A stretch of DNA of 64,000 nt from the NCBI GenBank assembly GCA_001687465.1, contig LVLI01000040.1, forward strand, positions 1 through 64,000, written 5' to 3'. This document shows, piece by piece, positions 21,247 to 34,514 of the stretch. Within the stretch, counting starts at the first letter, position 1. Every line of letters begins with the position of its first letter. The notes beneath the pieces were generated by a model that saw only the letters and a program-made list of their open reading frames with translations, was not told where the DNA came from and ran no database searches. A program made the position numbers and the translations under genes. Origin of the DNA: Halocafeteria seosinensis (Eukaryota; Sar; Bigyra; Bicosoecida).

Positions 21247-24200
21247 CTACTTTCGTTTCTTCGACTGAAGAGCCGTCAGCTTGAAAGCGACACTATCCCC
21301 ATCGAATTCGAAGCGTACGGGTAATCCTGCATTCATGAGAGCCTTGCCAGATAAAACAAGTGGGCGAGGGGAGCCGAATTGGTAAACGGGGTTGGCCGGG
21401 TCGTGGACAATCTTTCCAGTACCAAGACGTCGGAGAGTTCCGGGAGAAATTTCCACCACTCGATACCTTTTTTCTGGATCAAGTCCTTTCAATCTCAGGC
21501 GTGGAAGAGTTGAACCGGTTTCTTTCGTCAAACTAAATGCGCACACGAGAGCCTGTTCAACGACAGGGAGGCGAGCAAAAAATTCATTGCTGGTGGCATG
21601 CCCTGAATGTTGAGAATTCTCACTTTCGTGCCGAGCTACGGAGCGTTGTTCTGCGGGAGGATTGGAGGAAGTCGGCTTGCAACTTTCGTCGCAAAGGGGT
21701 TGAGTGTGTCCCTCGAGAGCCGCCTGGCGAAGGGTGCTGCTATGCACCACAAACATCCAAGCCGCGGAGTCAAACTTGAATGGAGACCAAAGTCTATAAA
21801 ATTTCCCAAATGTTGTAATTGGAGCCAACTCTTTTCTCAACTGGATGTAATACTCCAGCTCAGCGAGTTCGGATTCCTTGAAAGGTTCGAGGTCCATTTC
21901 AAGACCAAATGTACCGCACAGCGCCACTAAGAATCGGGTTTTCATACTCGTATGACGAAGGGTTTGATGGTTTGGAACTTCGCTAATATGGGCGCCTATC
22001 GAGGAAACAGGGTAGGCCAATGAAGTTCCATACTGGATTTTGATCCTGGCTAGGGCATCCGTGTTGTCGGATGCCCAGATTTGCGGTGAATAGTACAGCA
22101 TACCAGCATCGAAACGGCCACCCCCACCCGAGCAAGTCTCAATGAGTAGGTACGGGAATTGTTCCCTAAGCGTTTGGAGGACCCGATATACCCCGAGCAT
22201 ATAGCGATGGAAGACTTCACCCTGCTTCGACGGTGGCAGAGCCGCAGAGAATGCTTCACTTAGGTGGCGATTCATGTCCCACTTTATGTAGTCAACCTGA
22301 GCATCAGAAACAAGCCGTACGAGAGTTTGCTTTATGTATTCCACCACTTCTGGGCGACAGAAATCAAGAACCAACTGATTCCTTCCTTCACTTCGATGCC
22401 TCCCAACCATCTGCAGGCACCAGTTCGGATGCTTTCTGTACAAACGAGACTTTACGTTCACCATCTCCGGCTCAACCCATAACCCAAATTTCATCCCGAT
22501 GCGGCGCAGTTCCGCTCCGAGACCGCGGAGCCCCAACGGTAACTTCGATGTATCTTCAAACCAGTCACCTAATGAAGATGTATCGTCGTTTCGTCCCAGA
22601 AACCAACCGTCGTCTACAACCATCATCTCAATCCCTATATTCGCGGCTTTCTTAGCAAGGCTTACCACTTTATCGTGCGTTACATCGAAATACATGGCCT
22701 CCCACGTGTTGAGAAGTACAGGGCATACATTCCAACGGAATTCGGGCGGCACAACTTTCTGGCGAAAGAGACCATGTAGATTCTGGCTAATTTGGGACAT
22801 GCCGGCAGCGCTATAGGCCATCACTACTTCAGGTGATTCAAATGACTCACCAGGGGCCAATGCCCAACGAAACAAGTCTGGTTGTAAGCCAACGTTTACG
22901 CGTGCTCTGCGGGACTCGCTAATCTCTACTTCACCCCGGAAATTGCCAGAATAGATAAGTGCAAAAGCATATACATTGCCACTGTTTTCCGAAGGAGAAC
23001 CATCAGATACAACAATGAATGGATTATGCTGATGAGAGCTTGTCCCACGACGCGATTCGACGAAAGACACGCCCTGCTCCAGCCTCCGAGTGCACATCTG
23101 GCGTTCGCCGGCCCACGCACCTGGAAAAAATGTAGAATCAACCGGATGTGTGCATAAATGTTGTCGGTCTAATAGCGTGCGGAAACTTACCAGATAAATG
23201 CGTCATGCAATACTCTCCGGCATGGAAATCGACAGTACAACTCATGATGCGCGATAGCCTGATGGACTGCCCACCCGCAAAATTTCCCTCAACCAAGCTA
23301 TCACGTGGCATGGGTATATGTCTCTCGTGATATTGCTTTGATGCTTCCACGGAGTAGTAAATCGGTGGAGAGTCTTTGCTCCCTCCACAAGAAGTCGTTC
23401 TTTCTTCCCACCTTTCATATTCACTCTGGCACCCTGGCCCTCCGGCAAGCTCCGCAGGCCAATCGCTCCCACTCCCTTCGCAAGCCCTACCCTCATAGGA
23501 ATGCACACTGCTTTTTCGGCCTTCTTCCTCATCGAATGGATGAACTGGTGGTCTTCGATCTCTTGGTTCCATAGGTCCCTTCAAAAACGTTTTATTATGA
23601 ACAATTGAACGACGGGTGATTACATCAAAGTCCCGAAACACTGCATCACGCAGACGTCACACGTGACTGCCCACCTACAAGATGTAGACCCTATCTTTTC
23701 GCTCAAGCTTACCGGTATATACCAGCTCTACTTCGAGTCCCGTAAATGTATCAGCTAGTGTGATAACCAACGTTGTTGCTTCTTGGTCATCGAATTCTTC
23801 ATCCGTCCGAACGCAAGGCAAAGGAGTCCTCATTATCATCTTGCCTGCGGAGGCAAAGAGCATTAGGTACTACAGAGTACATTGAATCGCTTTGTTTTAA
23901 GAAAGCTTACCAGGATGAATAAAATGGTTCTTGTATTCAAGCGGTGATATAGTGCTTCCATCCTCATACTCAACGACAAAGGATGGCGAACGATAATCGC
24001 CGGTGCCCTGATCGCTGTATTCAAGCAATTTCATATTGCGGCCCACCTCTCCATCATCATCGACACCCATGTTTACCGATTCTTCGTCATGTTCTATATC
24101 CGACACACCGTCGTCAACGCCTACTTCAGTGGCTGTTTGTGCCCCATAAATAGGAGCTAAAGAAGAAGGACGACTTGTTTCGGAAGGTAGCATTTCGTTT

Positions 24201-25781
24201 CCTGCAGCTTCCCTCCGATGGAGACTGGAATAGTGTCCTGCACCTGCCGCCGCTGCAGCTGCTTGGCTACGTGTAGCGGCTTTTGACACACTGGGTAATT
24301 GACCACCGGCATCCCTTTTTCCAGATTCTTCTGCAGAACTTCTGTTTCCTAAGTCTCCCTCACTGCGAACTCGCCTCAACCGGGGAGGACCATGAGCCTT
24401 GGAAACCGCTTGCGCTCCCGCGACCGGAATAAAATCCTGGTGAACTCCCTCATTGAGATCGTCCTTTTCAACTTCTACGCTATCAGTCCGTCCCCTTCTT
24501 CCGTAAGTGTCTCTTGGTTGGTGGATCTGACCTACTGCACTGATCGGACCTCCCCGATTTTGTGATACGCGTTCTTCCCGAAGTGTCTCTTCGTCAGTTG
24601 TGTATCCCGTCTGAGTATCTGGCCCCTCCACATCCCCGGCCCCCGAGTACTGATTAAGGTTCGATGCATTGGGATTCAGGATGGACTCTACGACAGATGA
24701 TACTCCACGTCTTGCCTCCCCCTCGTCTCTCAAATCTCGTACTTGTGGTGCCACGCTTGGGATCGGATTGGCAGAGGGTAGCTCTTCCGCGTCTTCTGTT
24801 ACATACTCTACCGAGTCTGTGGTTCTTGGTGACTCCATTCCATTTCTCGAAAGATATGGCTGGGCCAAAGCACCCATTGCTTCGGCTATTTTGTTATAGT
24901 CAGCTTTTTGGGGGTCAGTCGCGTCAACGGAACTCGACGAACCAGATTGATGTTTTGACCCCTCACTCTTGAAACTATTATTCTGAGGCGACACTGGAGA
25001 CGTTGGAGTCCCTCCTTCTTCTGTTATTGTCCTCAAAGCAGAGATAGTTAAATGTGGATTTTCTTGCTCTCCTTTTCCCGGACCAGAAGGAACTCCAGGT
25101 AGAGAACTATCTTGAAGGAGTTCGGTTACTCGAGCCCGAGTTCTGTCTGCCTGTTCAGGGCAATGAGCTTGCATTTGCATCAATCTCCACGCCGCATTTT
25201 CAATTCGAGCAGCGGTAATGGAATCTGGGTCATCCGTTCCGGCGTTGTATACTTGGGCTCGAGCCCAAATGGCACGAAGTGAGCTCGGGTCTTCATGAGC
25301 TAACTGACTTATCACTTGACCAGCTGTAATGGGAGCAGGCTGCAACTCAAAACAAGGCGATATGTTTAGGCCTAAAGACGTCTTTGAAAAACATTGACGC
25401 TAGGAACTTACCTTCGGATCAAATGGTAGGCTGACATTTGCGTACTGAAGGTAGCTCATGTCGTCTTTACTGTCGATCCAGGGGCCCCAATACAGGTGCT
25501 CCAACCATCCATTTTTGTCAACCCGGAAGCAGTAGACGGAACTGGCGCAGCACAAATAAAACGAGCGTGTAGTTTTCCGGAAGTAAATCTTTCCAGGTTG
25601 GAACCCAGTTTTGGGAGGCTCATGGCTACTTCGCTGTTTGCGTCGGCCAGCCGGTTTCCGGTTCGAGAATGGCGCTGAACCCACGGAGGGGGGATCTTTC
25701 GGCTGAAAAAGGTAGAAGACAGAGGTAAAGAGGTATTAATGACAGCTTGACAACAGGCTGGCTTGTCCTTACAGCTGGCAT
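21247..25781 (-). CDS. GH36 alpha-galactosidase with a giant disordered insertion
   Basis: This glycoside hydrolase removes alpha-1,6-galactose from raffinose-type sugars and galactolipid or galactomannan side chains. Six exons join in perfect phase: 25781-25773, 25702-25412, 25339-23911, 23844-23713, 23640-23191 and 23120-21247, giving 1394 aa. The family is normally about 700-750 aa. The N-terminal beta-sandwich starts YCFRVDKNGWLEHLYWG. It is interrupted by roughly 440 mostly polar residues (nearly all of exon 3) and resumes VEYEDGSTISPLEYK. The TIM barrel has VVDDGWF, FGLWVEPEMVN, the nucleophile in DYIKWDMNRH (about residue 1055), CSGGGGRFD, and the acid/base Asp in WASDNTDA. A second Ser/His-rich insert of about 60 aa lies in the C-terminal region. 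No signal peptide is evident. A related gene starts at 63664 with the same three-codon first exon. Confidence 0.92.
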
Positions 25782-26641
25782 CGTGTTTACTCCTCTCCTG
25801 CGTCTTTGTTAGACATCCAATACTCCCTCCAATCGGCTCAAGTCATAGATAAGGCAATTATCTACCTTAGGCAATAACGCATGCAGTAAAATATACCGTA
25901 TTCGTCGAGAAGTCGTGCTGTAAAGTAAGCAGCCTCTTCGAACACGCGCGTACAACTTCAACAATCTGTGCACAATGTACAATACAATACCCAAATGAAT
26001 CACTACCCACGCTATTCTCCTACCTGATTGTGCTGAATTGCCTAATTTAAATGATGAAATGAAAAACTATCAAAACGTTGCAAAATTTTCACATTGACCA
26101 CTTGACTTAAGTTTTGGAGGAATTGAAACTGCTGCTACTACACTACCTTCAAGCAACTTGGGAATACAAATATCATGCAATTGCTCGGAAGTTCGTCCAA
26201 AAAGACCGACCAAGCTGATAAATCGGCATCCATCCGACTACAATAGGGAGGAGGTGTTCATTTCGAAGGTGTGAAACATGCTGGCAGCACAACAGCAGAA
26301 ACGACTGAAGACTTCCAGTACGAAGTTACCTGACGATGGAACCCTAAAAATGTCATTCTCTTACATAAAATGTTCTTGGCACGATAGTGAAAGCGTAAAT
26401 GTACCAAGTAAACTTGTTCCATAGTTTGCTAAGTGTGGTAACCCATGCATACATTGCTGGTATGTAAGTTGCGAGTTGGCAAATACTTCACCCACTATGG
26501 CTAACACAAGATACACGAGTGGCAACACATCGGCTAACAAAGACCAAGGTGCTAAATTGTGATGTCTGTGGAAATGAGAAGAGAAAACTCCCTCTACATG
26601 CTAAGAAAAGATTTCGCGTCTGTTAGCGTCCGTTGCAGGAA
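25782..26641. other. Intergenic, AT-rich
   Basis: This lies between SPAG17 (3' end, -) and the GH36 start (-). It is AT-rich with stops in all frames. It should hold the GH36 promoter on its left side. No repeat was recognised. Confidence 0.4.
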
Positions 26642-29600
26642 CTACTGGTCGTAACTTTCCTGCTCAGCCGCAGTCCTACGATTATTGTCTTTAGAGGGCA
26701 CAACGATAGCGCTAACTCGCACGGAGCTCTTTCCGACGAACTTTTCTCCAGTGCTATACTGGATTTCCAAAGAATCTTTGAATTGCCCGAGACTCTTGGC
26801 ATATAGGTTGATTGCAATTTGATGGGAAACTCCAGGTGGAATGTAGCTGCCTCCCTCCAAGATTGCTTTGATACTGGTTTGCCCTCTTTTGAATTCGAGG
26901 TGATGGGCATCTATTCGTATACGGAGAGGCTTGGCGTGTACGTTCCTCACGGTAATATGCATAAGAAAAGTCCCTCCAATTTCGCATTCGGCAAAGCGAA
27001 GTACCCTCGGTTGTATGTGAAGTGCCTGGTATTCCTTATGGCTACCAGAAGAGCGGACGCTACCGGGGCGCGGAGGTCGAACATCTTCCTTCTCTGAAGG
27101 AGAAAACTGTGCCGGATAGTTTTTCTTTTGATCGAGGTCTTCGTCCGGTGACCCGACGCCCTCCAGGGCCTGGGTATTTCCTACATCAACGTTTTCATCC
27201 TGAGAGGTGACAGCGGCGTCTGCTCCTGTATATAGGTTTTGATCTTCTCTCTGATCTCCACTTAGAGTACTGGGAGACCGTGGAGACCGGGACACCATAT
27301 CTTCACTTTTGATTTTCTCTTCTGACTTCTCCTCCACATCACTCTCAGAAGATAGGGAATAGTCAATGCTCGGAGACTGCCCGACTTCCTGATTGTTAAA
27401 TTGGGTTTCGGTAGTATCATAAAGAGACGCCTGACGTGCTGCTGCTTCAACAGCTCTGGCGTAAAGTTGCTCTTCATTTGATGCCTGAGGAACTTGGTAT
27501 TGTTGCTTTAACTGCTCTCTAATGGCTTGCCTTTTGGTGTTATCCATCTTATGTGCCCAATAGCTAGGGTCTACATGGCTTCGCAGCAAAGATGACTCGG
27601 GGGTTACATAAGCTTCCTTTTCAGTAGAGGGCGATAAGCCTTCCGTCTTACTTTCAAATTCCTCTTGAATGGAGGGCATCTCCTTTCCTTCAGAAGCTGA
27701 TGGCGAGGCGCTCCCTGGAGGAGAAGACGATGACTTGAGAGAGCGCAAGGGAGTTCGCTTACCTGAGCTCCTGGCAGACACTCTAGAGCTTCTTGCAGTT
27801 GATATCCTCTTTTGATGCCCAGCAGCGAGACGCAGATACTTAAGGTACAATCCGTATCGACGCTCTTCGTCCAATTGTTCAGGAGTTCGGTCATCAGATG
27901 TCTCGAACTGTGCCTTAGTGCTTTCTATCTGCCCTCGCCAAGCTTCTACCGCTTGCTCATCCAACTCTAGAGCCTGTCTCTGGGATCTATTCAATTGTGG
28001 GGCGGACAGTATGTACTGGAGAGCCCACCCTAAGCAACTGCGTTTCCTCTCAACGGGAGCGTTGGATGCAATGGTGGGTATCTTGAGGACGATAGAATTG
28101 AAAGCAGATTCTCGCTTCGCGATAGAGTCTTCAAGAGTCTGTTGTTGCTGCTGCTTTAAACGCGCTAAGGCTGTGGCGTCCGACCGCTCCTCTATCCATG
28201 GAGGCACCGGTCTAGCGTTCTCTCCAAAAATTTCCTTGCGGCTAACCCGGCTACGTTTTAACAATGACTGAACATGTTTGTCCGAAAATTCTATCCATCC
28301 AAAATTGCAGCGGCTAATATACTGTTTTCCGTGTTCGTCGATAACGCCAACTTGATGATTACCCAACCAGTTGCATGACTCCATAATAGGCGTCAGGATT
28401 GAGTGGTACTTTATAGAGGGGGGTTCTACAACTTTTGCTGACGGAACATCGGACCTTTCCATAATTTTATCCGGAGATCCGCTAAATATAAGGTGTCTGT
28501 TTTTCAACGGTAGCCGAGTGCCAACATGACCGACTTCTGTTTCGTTTACGCCGTCCTCTCCCTCATGGATGGAAGAAACAGACGGCGTGTCTGCTCCCAA
28601 GAGCTCATTGGAAGAGGCAGCAGTCTCTGCTTCATGAGATGCCATGAGGAGACTTTCCCACTCTTTGGGAGACAAAAGCTCGGCTGCGTTACCATGCCGG
28701 TCAAACCAAAAGAGGTGGGGCTGCATTGGCTTAGCAATCCTCGGAAATATCACACGAAGGTCGTCTTCAGAACCTGAAGTCTCTAGGGCGCCGGCAATAC
28801 CAGTAAGAATTCCACCAGCTCCATTGAGGTAGAACACATTATTATCGTCATCAGTCACCTTGAATTCCCCTGTCGGCAGCATGAACTTGTATATACCTGC
28901 ATCTTTGGCTGGTTTCATCCCATTATCCTCTCCTTCGTCACCCTTACCTCCGCTCGTCGTTACTGCGCTTTTTCTTCCAAAGAATATGGAACCGACTCCT
29001 GATTCAAGCGCTCTTGCCGGATCATCCATGAAGTGAGGTCTGTATTCTATGTAACCGTCATCGTAACCCAAAACAATATCTCCATCCTGTCGATGCAAAC
29101 GTAGCCTGCCGTTAACGAGCGTCGTAGAACATGGATCATAGTCACAGGAGATAATTGTACCGTCGGGAAGAGTAACGACGAACCTGGTTCGCATAGCGGC
29201 AAACGAAGATGTGTATTCGTAGCCCTGGATGTGGCGAGAACAGTCGCGCTCAAAGGGTAGGTCTACCTCCAGAGTAGGATTGTGACGCTGCGTTATTAGA
29301 GCGCGCTGATACACAACATGTTCGCTCTCATCTCCTTTGAACTCCACATCCGAAGAAGACTTCTTCATAGCCACTCTAAAAATGAACGTTTCATCAGGAA
29401 AAATGGCAAGCGTTGACATATCCGCAAATTCGACATAGATAACCCGATTATAGCTGTAACTGGGATATTTCACCTCATCTCCAAACACATAGGGCATACC
29501 TTCTGCTGTCTTCCACAAGGTACCACTGACTCTCTCTAGTTCCGCCTTGTGCTCCACACTCAAGTGCTGCTGAATGTGTTCTAGTAAAAGGCGGTCTTTG

Positions 29601-32600
29601 GCCTTGTCGTAACGCGGTTGAGCATCAGACCGAGAATCGGATTTTACTTCGGACATCGACTGTATATCTGATGTCATAGGTGTGAGCTCGTACCGTAAAT
29701 GGATGACGGCTAGAGACTCAGAATCTTGAGAAACAGCAACAGTGCTGGCTGGACATGACAGAATAATGCCATTCTCCTCAACTCTGATAATGTTTACACT
29801 CTCCGCTATAGCATTGTTTACATCAGAAACTGAACAATTTTTCATTCGCACTAGCGTGTTGCCCTCCATACCAAACGTGATAGTAATGAAACTATCGTTT
29901 GCCTCGGCACTATCGAGGAAAGTGATAGAGCTTACGTCCACCCCGTACGCCATGAATAACGAGCGAACATGAGGAATACTGCGCAGTGGGATGAAAAGAA
30001 TCGATTTACTATTCGGTAAAACCACATGCTGTAGAGTGACCGTGTTGTCATCTACACTTTCAATATGTCGGATGACAGAGCCATCCTCCGGTACAATTTT
30101 CCTCGCAATTTCGACGAAGCCCTCCGGCCACTTAGGAGATGATCTCAGAGAGTTATCTTGATACCTGTAAGAAACTGTTCCATTCGTACTAATAGAAGCG
30201 AGCTGCGAATTAGCTGAAGCGTATTCACAACGAATGTGGCCACAACCATCCGGTTTCAACGTTCTGATGTCATTTTCTGGTTCCAAAACTTTGCCATCCT
30301 TGATTGCCTGCTCAAGCCATGTGGGGGAGGACGTATCTAAGTCCGAATTCTTTTTCAACCAGCGCTTCAATCTCTTTCTCCCTGGTTTCTCAAGATACCA
30401 CGCTCGTGGCAAGCTAGGCAAGTCATACACCATGTTGAGACGAGAAGGAGGAAGAGCCCCAGAGGAAGCCCGCGAGCCAATTCCATCAAATTCTGCAAAG
30501 AAGGTTCCAATACCACTCCCAATCCCTTCCGGTGCAACCTGAAACATCGACCCCGAATCGGCGGCTAGCGCATCTGCAGACTTAGGTGCTGTAGCTGCTG
30601 GCAGCATGCAACCCAGGATAACTGTTTCTTGATCAACTGTAAGACGGCGCCCAGATACTCCAAACATCCAAGGCCCTTCAGTCCTGCTCTCACAGCCACA
30701 ATGATCAATTCGGATTACACTATCATCGCACGGGAATAACCAATCAGTCCGCGAACAGCTGCGGATACCAGATTTACTGTCCGCAAACGAAGACATGTCT
30801 AAGTCCGTTACGTTTGTTGAAGTGGCGTCTAACAGGTTCTTGTAACTACGGAATTGGGAAAACGTGAGAGCCACAGAGCTGCATAACGAGAAGATACAAT
30901 CGAAATATTCCACCTCGTGTCTACTTCGTGGCACCGTCTTATGAATGATGCTCATAGATTCTCCATGGCCACCATCAACAGCCCAGCAAGCTTGGGGCGT
31001 GTGACTCCGAGACAAAAGGTTTGCCATTTTCTTAAAACCGTGAGAGGCATTCATTAAACGCCAGTTATTCCAATCCATCAACGACCATTTATGTACTTCT
31101 CGTTTATTCTCAAAGCGCAATTTGTCCAATTCCTCATTGACAGTGCCGACAAAGTCCAGTAGCTGTGATTTGTCGGGCTTGTGAGCGATACAAGCGATTT
31201 GCTTCGTCGTTCGGTGTGCGCCATAGACACTCCTTTTTGCTTTTTCTAGCCATTCCATGGGTCCTGCAGGTCTCACACTCGGGTAACCCCAGTGAATACT
31301 TCGGCACATGTGTAACGCATCTGCAGCGTAAAGTACCCTCTCAAAATCGCGACAGATGTCTGCAAACAGCAAACGATGACGACTAGATTGGGTAATTGTA
31401 TTGCTATATTCACCGCCACTGCGCTGAGTTGTTGCTCCATCACCTACAAAACACTCCCGTTCTGTCTCTCTCGACACATGCTCTCTCTCTTTTTCGTTTT
31501 GCCTAGAACTTAGGTGGGGTAAAAAGGCGAACTCGGAAAAGACGGCGTCAATCTCTTTCGAAGCTTGGCTCACAGATTTAGAATGTTGCACATTGTCCCG
31601 AGCCCCCGCAGAGCAGTAGAGACAGCTTCGCCATGTTTCGGGATCAATATTGTACACGAGCCGGTTGTGTTGCGCAGGCGGGTCGTCAGGGCAAGCATCG
31701 TGCAACCCAATGGGGGTTCCTTGTGCTACATAAGACACCGTAGTCTCTCGTAATGCAAACAGTATAGAGCCGACGGTCAAAGAGCTGTCATTAACACCTT
31801 CCAGAGCCGATTGGTAAATGGCAGACAATTCCTGGGCATCAGTATCGGATGCTTTAGGTATATGTATCACTTCTACGCTATCCCGCCATGTGTCGTAGCG
31901 CACGCTATCCCTAAATCCTTCAAAAACCAGCTCTATCGCTTTTAACGAGGTATCGGGAAAGCCGTCGGGCAACGCTTCAGTGGACTGAACGGTTCCGAGG
32001 TCAATGAGTGCCCGTACAGCGTTAATGTCCTCGGTACACACGTCTGAGAGCTGCAATAGATCATTCTTCGACGTCCGATTGACGATATATTCAATTATGT
32101 TCGTTTCCGTTACCATGTCCCTGCCAAAATCCGTTGGGAGTTGGAAGCTCGCCATACTTTTCAAATCTTTAGAGCTCTTTGAGGGCTTCTTCTTCGGTTG
32201 CTTTTGGGTAGACTTTTTGTCCCGAGGTGATGCCTCTTCCTCTCTTTCAGGTATATCAAGTTTCATGTCCACAACTACCCATGCTTCCAAGCAGATATGC
32301 AGTGCTTTGTCCAAAATTGCGCCTTTCATGAGGGGGTTCGTCTCACGAGCACTTAGAGGATAGTCCAACATTATGACCAGCGTTGCCGGCAGCTCATTGT
32401 TAGCATGTATCTGGTTTACGATCCTATCGGCAGCCTCCTTATGAGACTCTATTTCTCGCGGCGATTGCTGCTTTTGTTTCTGCTCTGTCTTTCCCTTACT
32501 ACCACTTCCTTTACCAGCTCCTTTCTTCGCGGACTGAGCCTCGGGGACAGAACCTGAGCCCTGAAGCGCTTCCTTTTGAGCAACCCGCACTTTATCAAGG

Positions 32601-33339
32601 TACTTGACCAATCTTAGCACCAGGGCATGCTCATCGTCTACTGATGAGAGCAGTTCATTCAAATCACCTCCTCCGCCTTTACCACTGGATTTACCACCTG
32701 CGCCTTTCTTTGCAGCAGCCCCCTTCTTAGCACCCTTTTGAGCTGCTTTTTCTGGCTCGTCTTCCGTCTCGGGGCTAACTTCAGTCAGAAGCTGCTCCCG
32801 GGTTACAATCACTATTTCGGGTACATCCCCGCTTCCCTCCTCTTCCAATTTCTGCTGCTGACGTTCAGGCTGAGTTTGAGTATCCTGTTCAACTCTAGGT
32901 GATTGTTCATGCTGCTTCTCTTGCTTTTGTCGACTAAATGCCAATTTCACAGAATCCGCAATCGAGTGGCAGACTTCGCGAAGGTACCCTTCTCGTTGCT
33001 GTTGGTTGGCAATCCACTCATTTCGTGCTTGCTCTTTCTCTTCATCCGATTCACCGGGAGGGTTGAGTAGTAATTGTGCATCATGCTCATTGAGCACGTG
33101 ATTCGGTTGGATGGAGCATAAACACCACCGTTGACCAGGAGCTGTCGGGAAGGGTTCCGTGGATTCCAAGCTGTATAATACATATACAAGCACATGAACA
33201 ACACGATTACTATGGTATTCAGTTGCTGATTCACGTGAATGAGCGTATATAGCCTTGCAAGCCCCGGATTGGGCTCCACGACGTACCATTGCTGTAATTT
33301 GGTGGTATGGTCAATTTCCTCCTCCATAATGTTCACCAC
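26642..33339 (-). CDS. SPAG17: SPAG17/PF6-like central-pair axonemal protein
   Basis: This is a protein of about 2,200 aa encoded almost entirely by one exon. SPAG17 (PF6 in Chlamydomonas) builds the C1a projection of the central microtubule pair and is needed for ciliary beating. The N-terminal third has a Lys/Ala/Gly-rich segment (KKGAKKGAAAKKGAGG) and a block LVKYLDKVRVAQKEAL, as in the family. Several beta-rich repeats follow with the pattern PDGTIISCDYDP and YDDGYIEYRPHF, typical of the SPAG17 middle. A charged Ser/Glu-rich region follows. The C-terminus is an immunoglobulin-like ASH/MSP-type domain (FAECEIGGTFLMHITVRN). The N-terminus needs a short first exon: from ATG 33339 (or 33327) to a donor in the LQQ(W) codons, joined to LESTEPF about 110 bases later. 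A frame starting at 33289 would read that intron, so the exact start is uncertain. Confidence 0.75.
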
Positions 33340-33561
33340 ACCGAGAACACATGCATGTTCGAGTAGACACTCACAATGGGCGTCGAGAAACGCGACAATC
33401 GCTTTACGGCGCTCGGTGTAAGACCCAACCCAGATTCCAGCCGTTAAGAAGTTGAAGTTGGGGTTGTGTGAACCTCACCAGTGCTGGGAATTGTCGTCGA
33501 ACACACTGATCCTAGACAGCGTACAGTCTGTACATGCATGTAGGTGAACAGAAAGCTGTCT

Positions 33562-33900
33562 TTATTTGATCGTTTTCTGAGGTGCCTTTCGCTTGATTGC
33601 GGGCTGTCTGAGCGATTCCCCGACTGTGGTACAACGATGGTATGTCTTGTGCCCTGGAAGTTTTACACTTAAAGCGATGGCTCCAGTATAGACCCTTTGG
33701 GGGTTCCAAGTGGTTCGTGCAAGTCGGATGATGCTGTTGACTTCTGGTGCCAAGTTATCCGGAGCGAGACCGACGAAGACGCCCCGCCGCACAGTCTACA
33801 ACCACCTGGAGAGACCACGTTGCAAGTTGCAACATGCCAACAGCCTACTTCCTCGGCGAGAATCCTCCAAGTCAACCGGAGTGAGCACACGCGTTATCAT
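33562..33900 (-). CDS. Small basic protein, unrecognised
   Basis: The region reads VRRGVFVGLAPDNL, IIRLARTTWNPQRVYTG, then GESLRQPAIKRKAPQ and stops at 33562, about 75-85 aa. The composition (amphipathic, many Arg/Lys, evenly distributed hydrophobics) looks like a real conserved protein, but I cannot assign a family. An ATG at 33900 (MITRVLTPVD) is in the same frame, with one TAG between them near 33795. An 81-base intron with acceptor exactly at that TAG would give a continuous product starting MITRVLTP. It lies 220 bases upstream of SPAG17 on the same strand, but a TAA separates them, so it is not its first exon. Confidence 0.4.
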
Positions 33901-34001
33901 GGCCTAAACATGTATTGAAATTGGATGTCGGTAAAAGTTGTATGTCCTTTTAGGAAGCACTTGGGTTACGAGTATCAAAAGAGGCAGAAGACTGCACAGC
34001 C

Positions 34002-34496
34002 ATGGTTCCGAATTTAATTGGAATTTCGTGGTTGTCTTCGGCAGGCAGGGGGGTCATCCTGGACTGGGGTAGTCTTGCTTTACAACGTACTTATATCGAC
34101 CAATTGTTGCAAACTGTGTGTGTGGAGAGTTGGCATCTATCAACAATTGCAGATGATGCTTTCCGACATATTGTTCAATTATCCCAATTGCAAACATTGC
34201 GTTTGCGTGAGTGCTACAAGATTACAGATGATGCTTTCCGACATATTGGTCAATTGTCCAAATTGAAAAAATTGGGTATGGAGGGTTGCAATCAATCGAC
34301 AATTTCGAATGATTCTTTCGGACACATTGGTCAATTATTCCAATTGCATATGAAGGGTTGCTATCGATCCAGGCTTCATAGAAATTGTTCGCACGGTAGC
34401 AAATCTAGTGGGGGAAAGGGTGACAGCGATACTGAGTACCGAGATATGCAATACAGTACAAGTTGTACAAGGCATCACATTATGGTTGCGATTTAA
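34002..34496 (+). CDS. Short leucine-rich-repeat protein (F-box/LRR-like repeats)
   Basis: An open frame of 164 codons contains three degenerate repeats of about 25 residues. Each follows the pattern I-x-D-D-A-F-R-H-I-x-Q-L-x-x-L-x-x-L-x-x-x-x-C, for example ITDDAFRHIGQLSKLKKL. This is the cysteine-containing LRR type found next to F-box domains and in multicopy LRR families of protists. No F-box, signal peptide or membrane helix is seen. The repeat region is visibly more AT-rich than its surroundings and is also repetitive at the DNA level (about 75-78 bases per unit). The last 50 residues are non-repetitive and polar. It could be a fragment of a larger family member or a young gene. Confidence 0.45.
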   Translation: MVPNLIGISWLSSAGRGVILDWGSLALQRTYIDQLLQTVCVESWHLSTIADDAFRHIVQLSQLQTLRLRECYKITDDAFRHIGQLSKLKKLGMEGCNQSTISNDSFGHIGQLFQLHMKGCYRSRLHRNCSHGSKSSGGKGDSDTEYRDMQYSTSCTRHHIMVAI

Positions 34497-34514
34497 GGTC
34501 TGGATCCAATTTCC

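Noticed and set aside
33562-33900. Stop-codon reassignment of TAG
   Set aside because: Clear genes in this window (deaminase, SmD3) end with TAG at family-correct positions, so TAG is a normal stop here.
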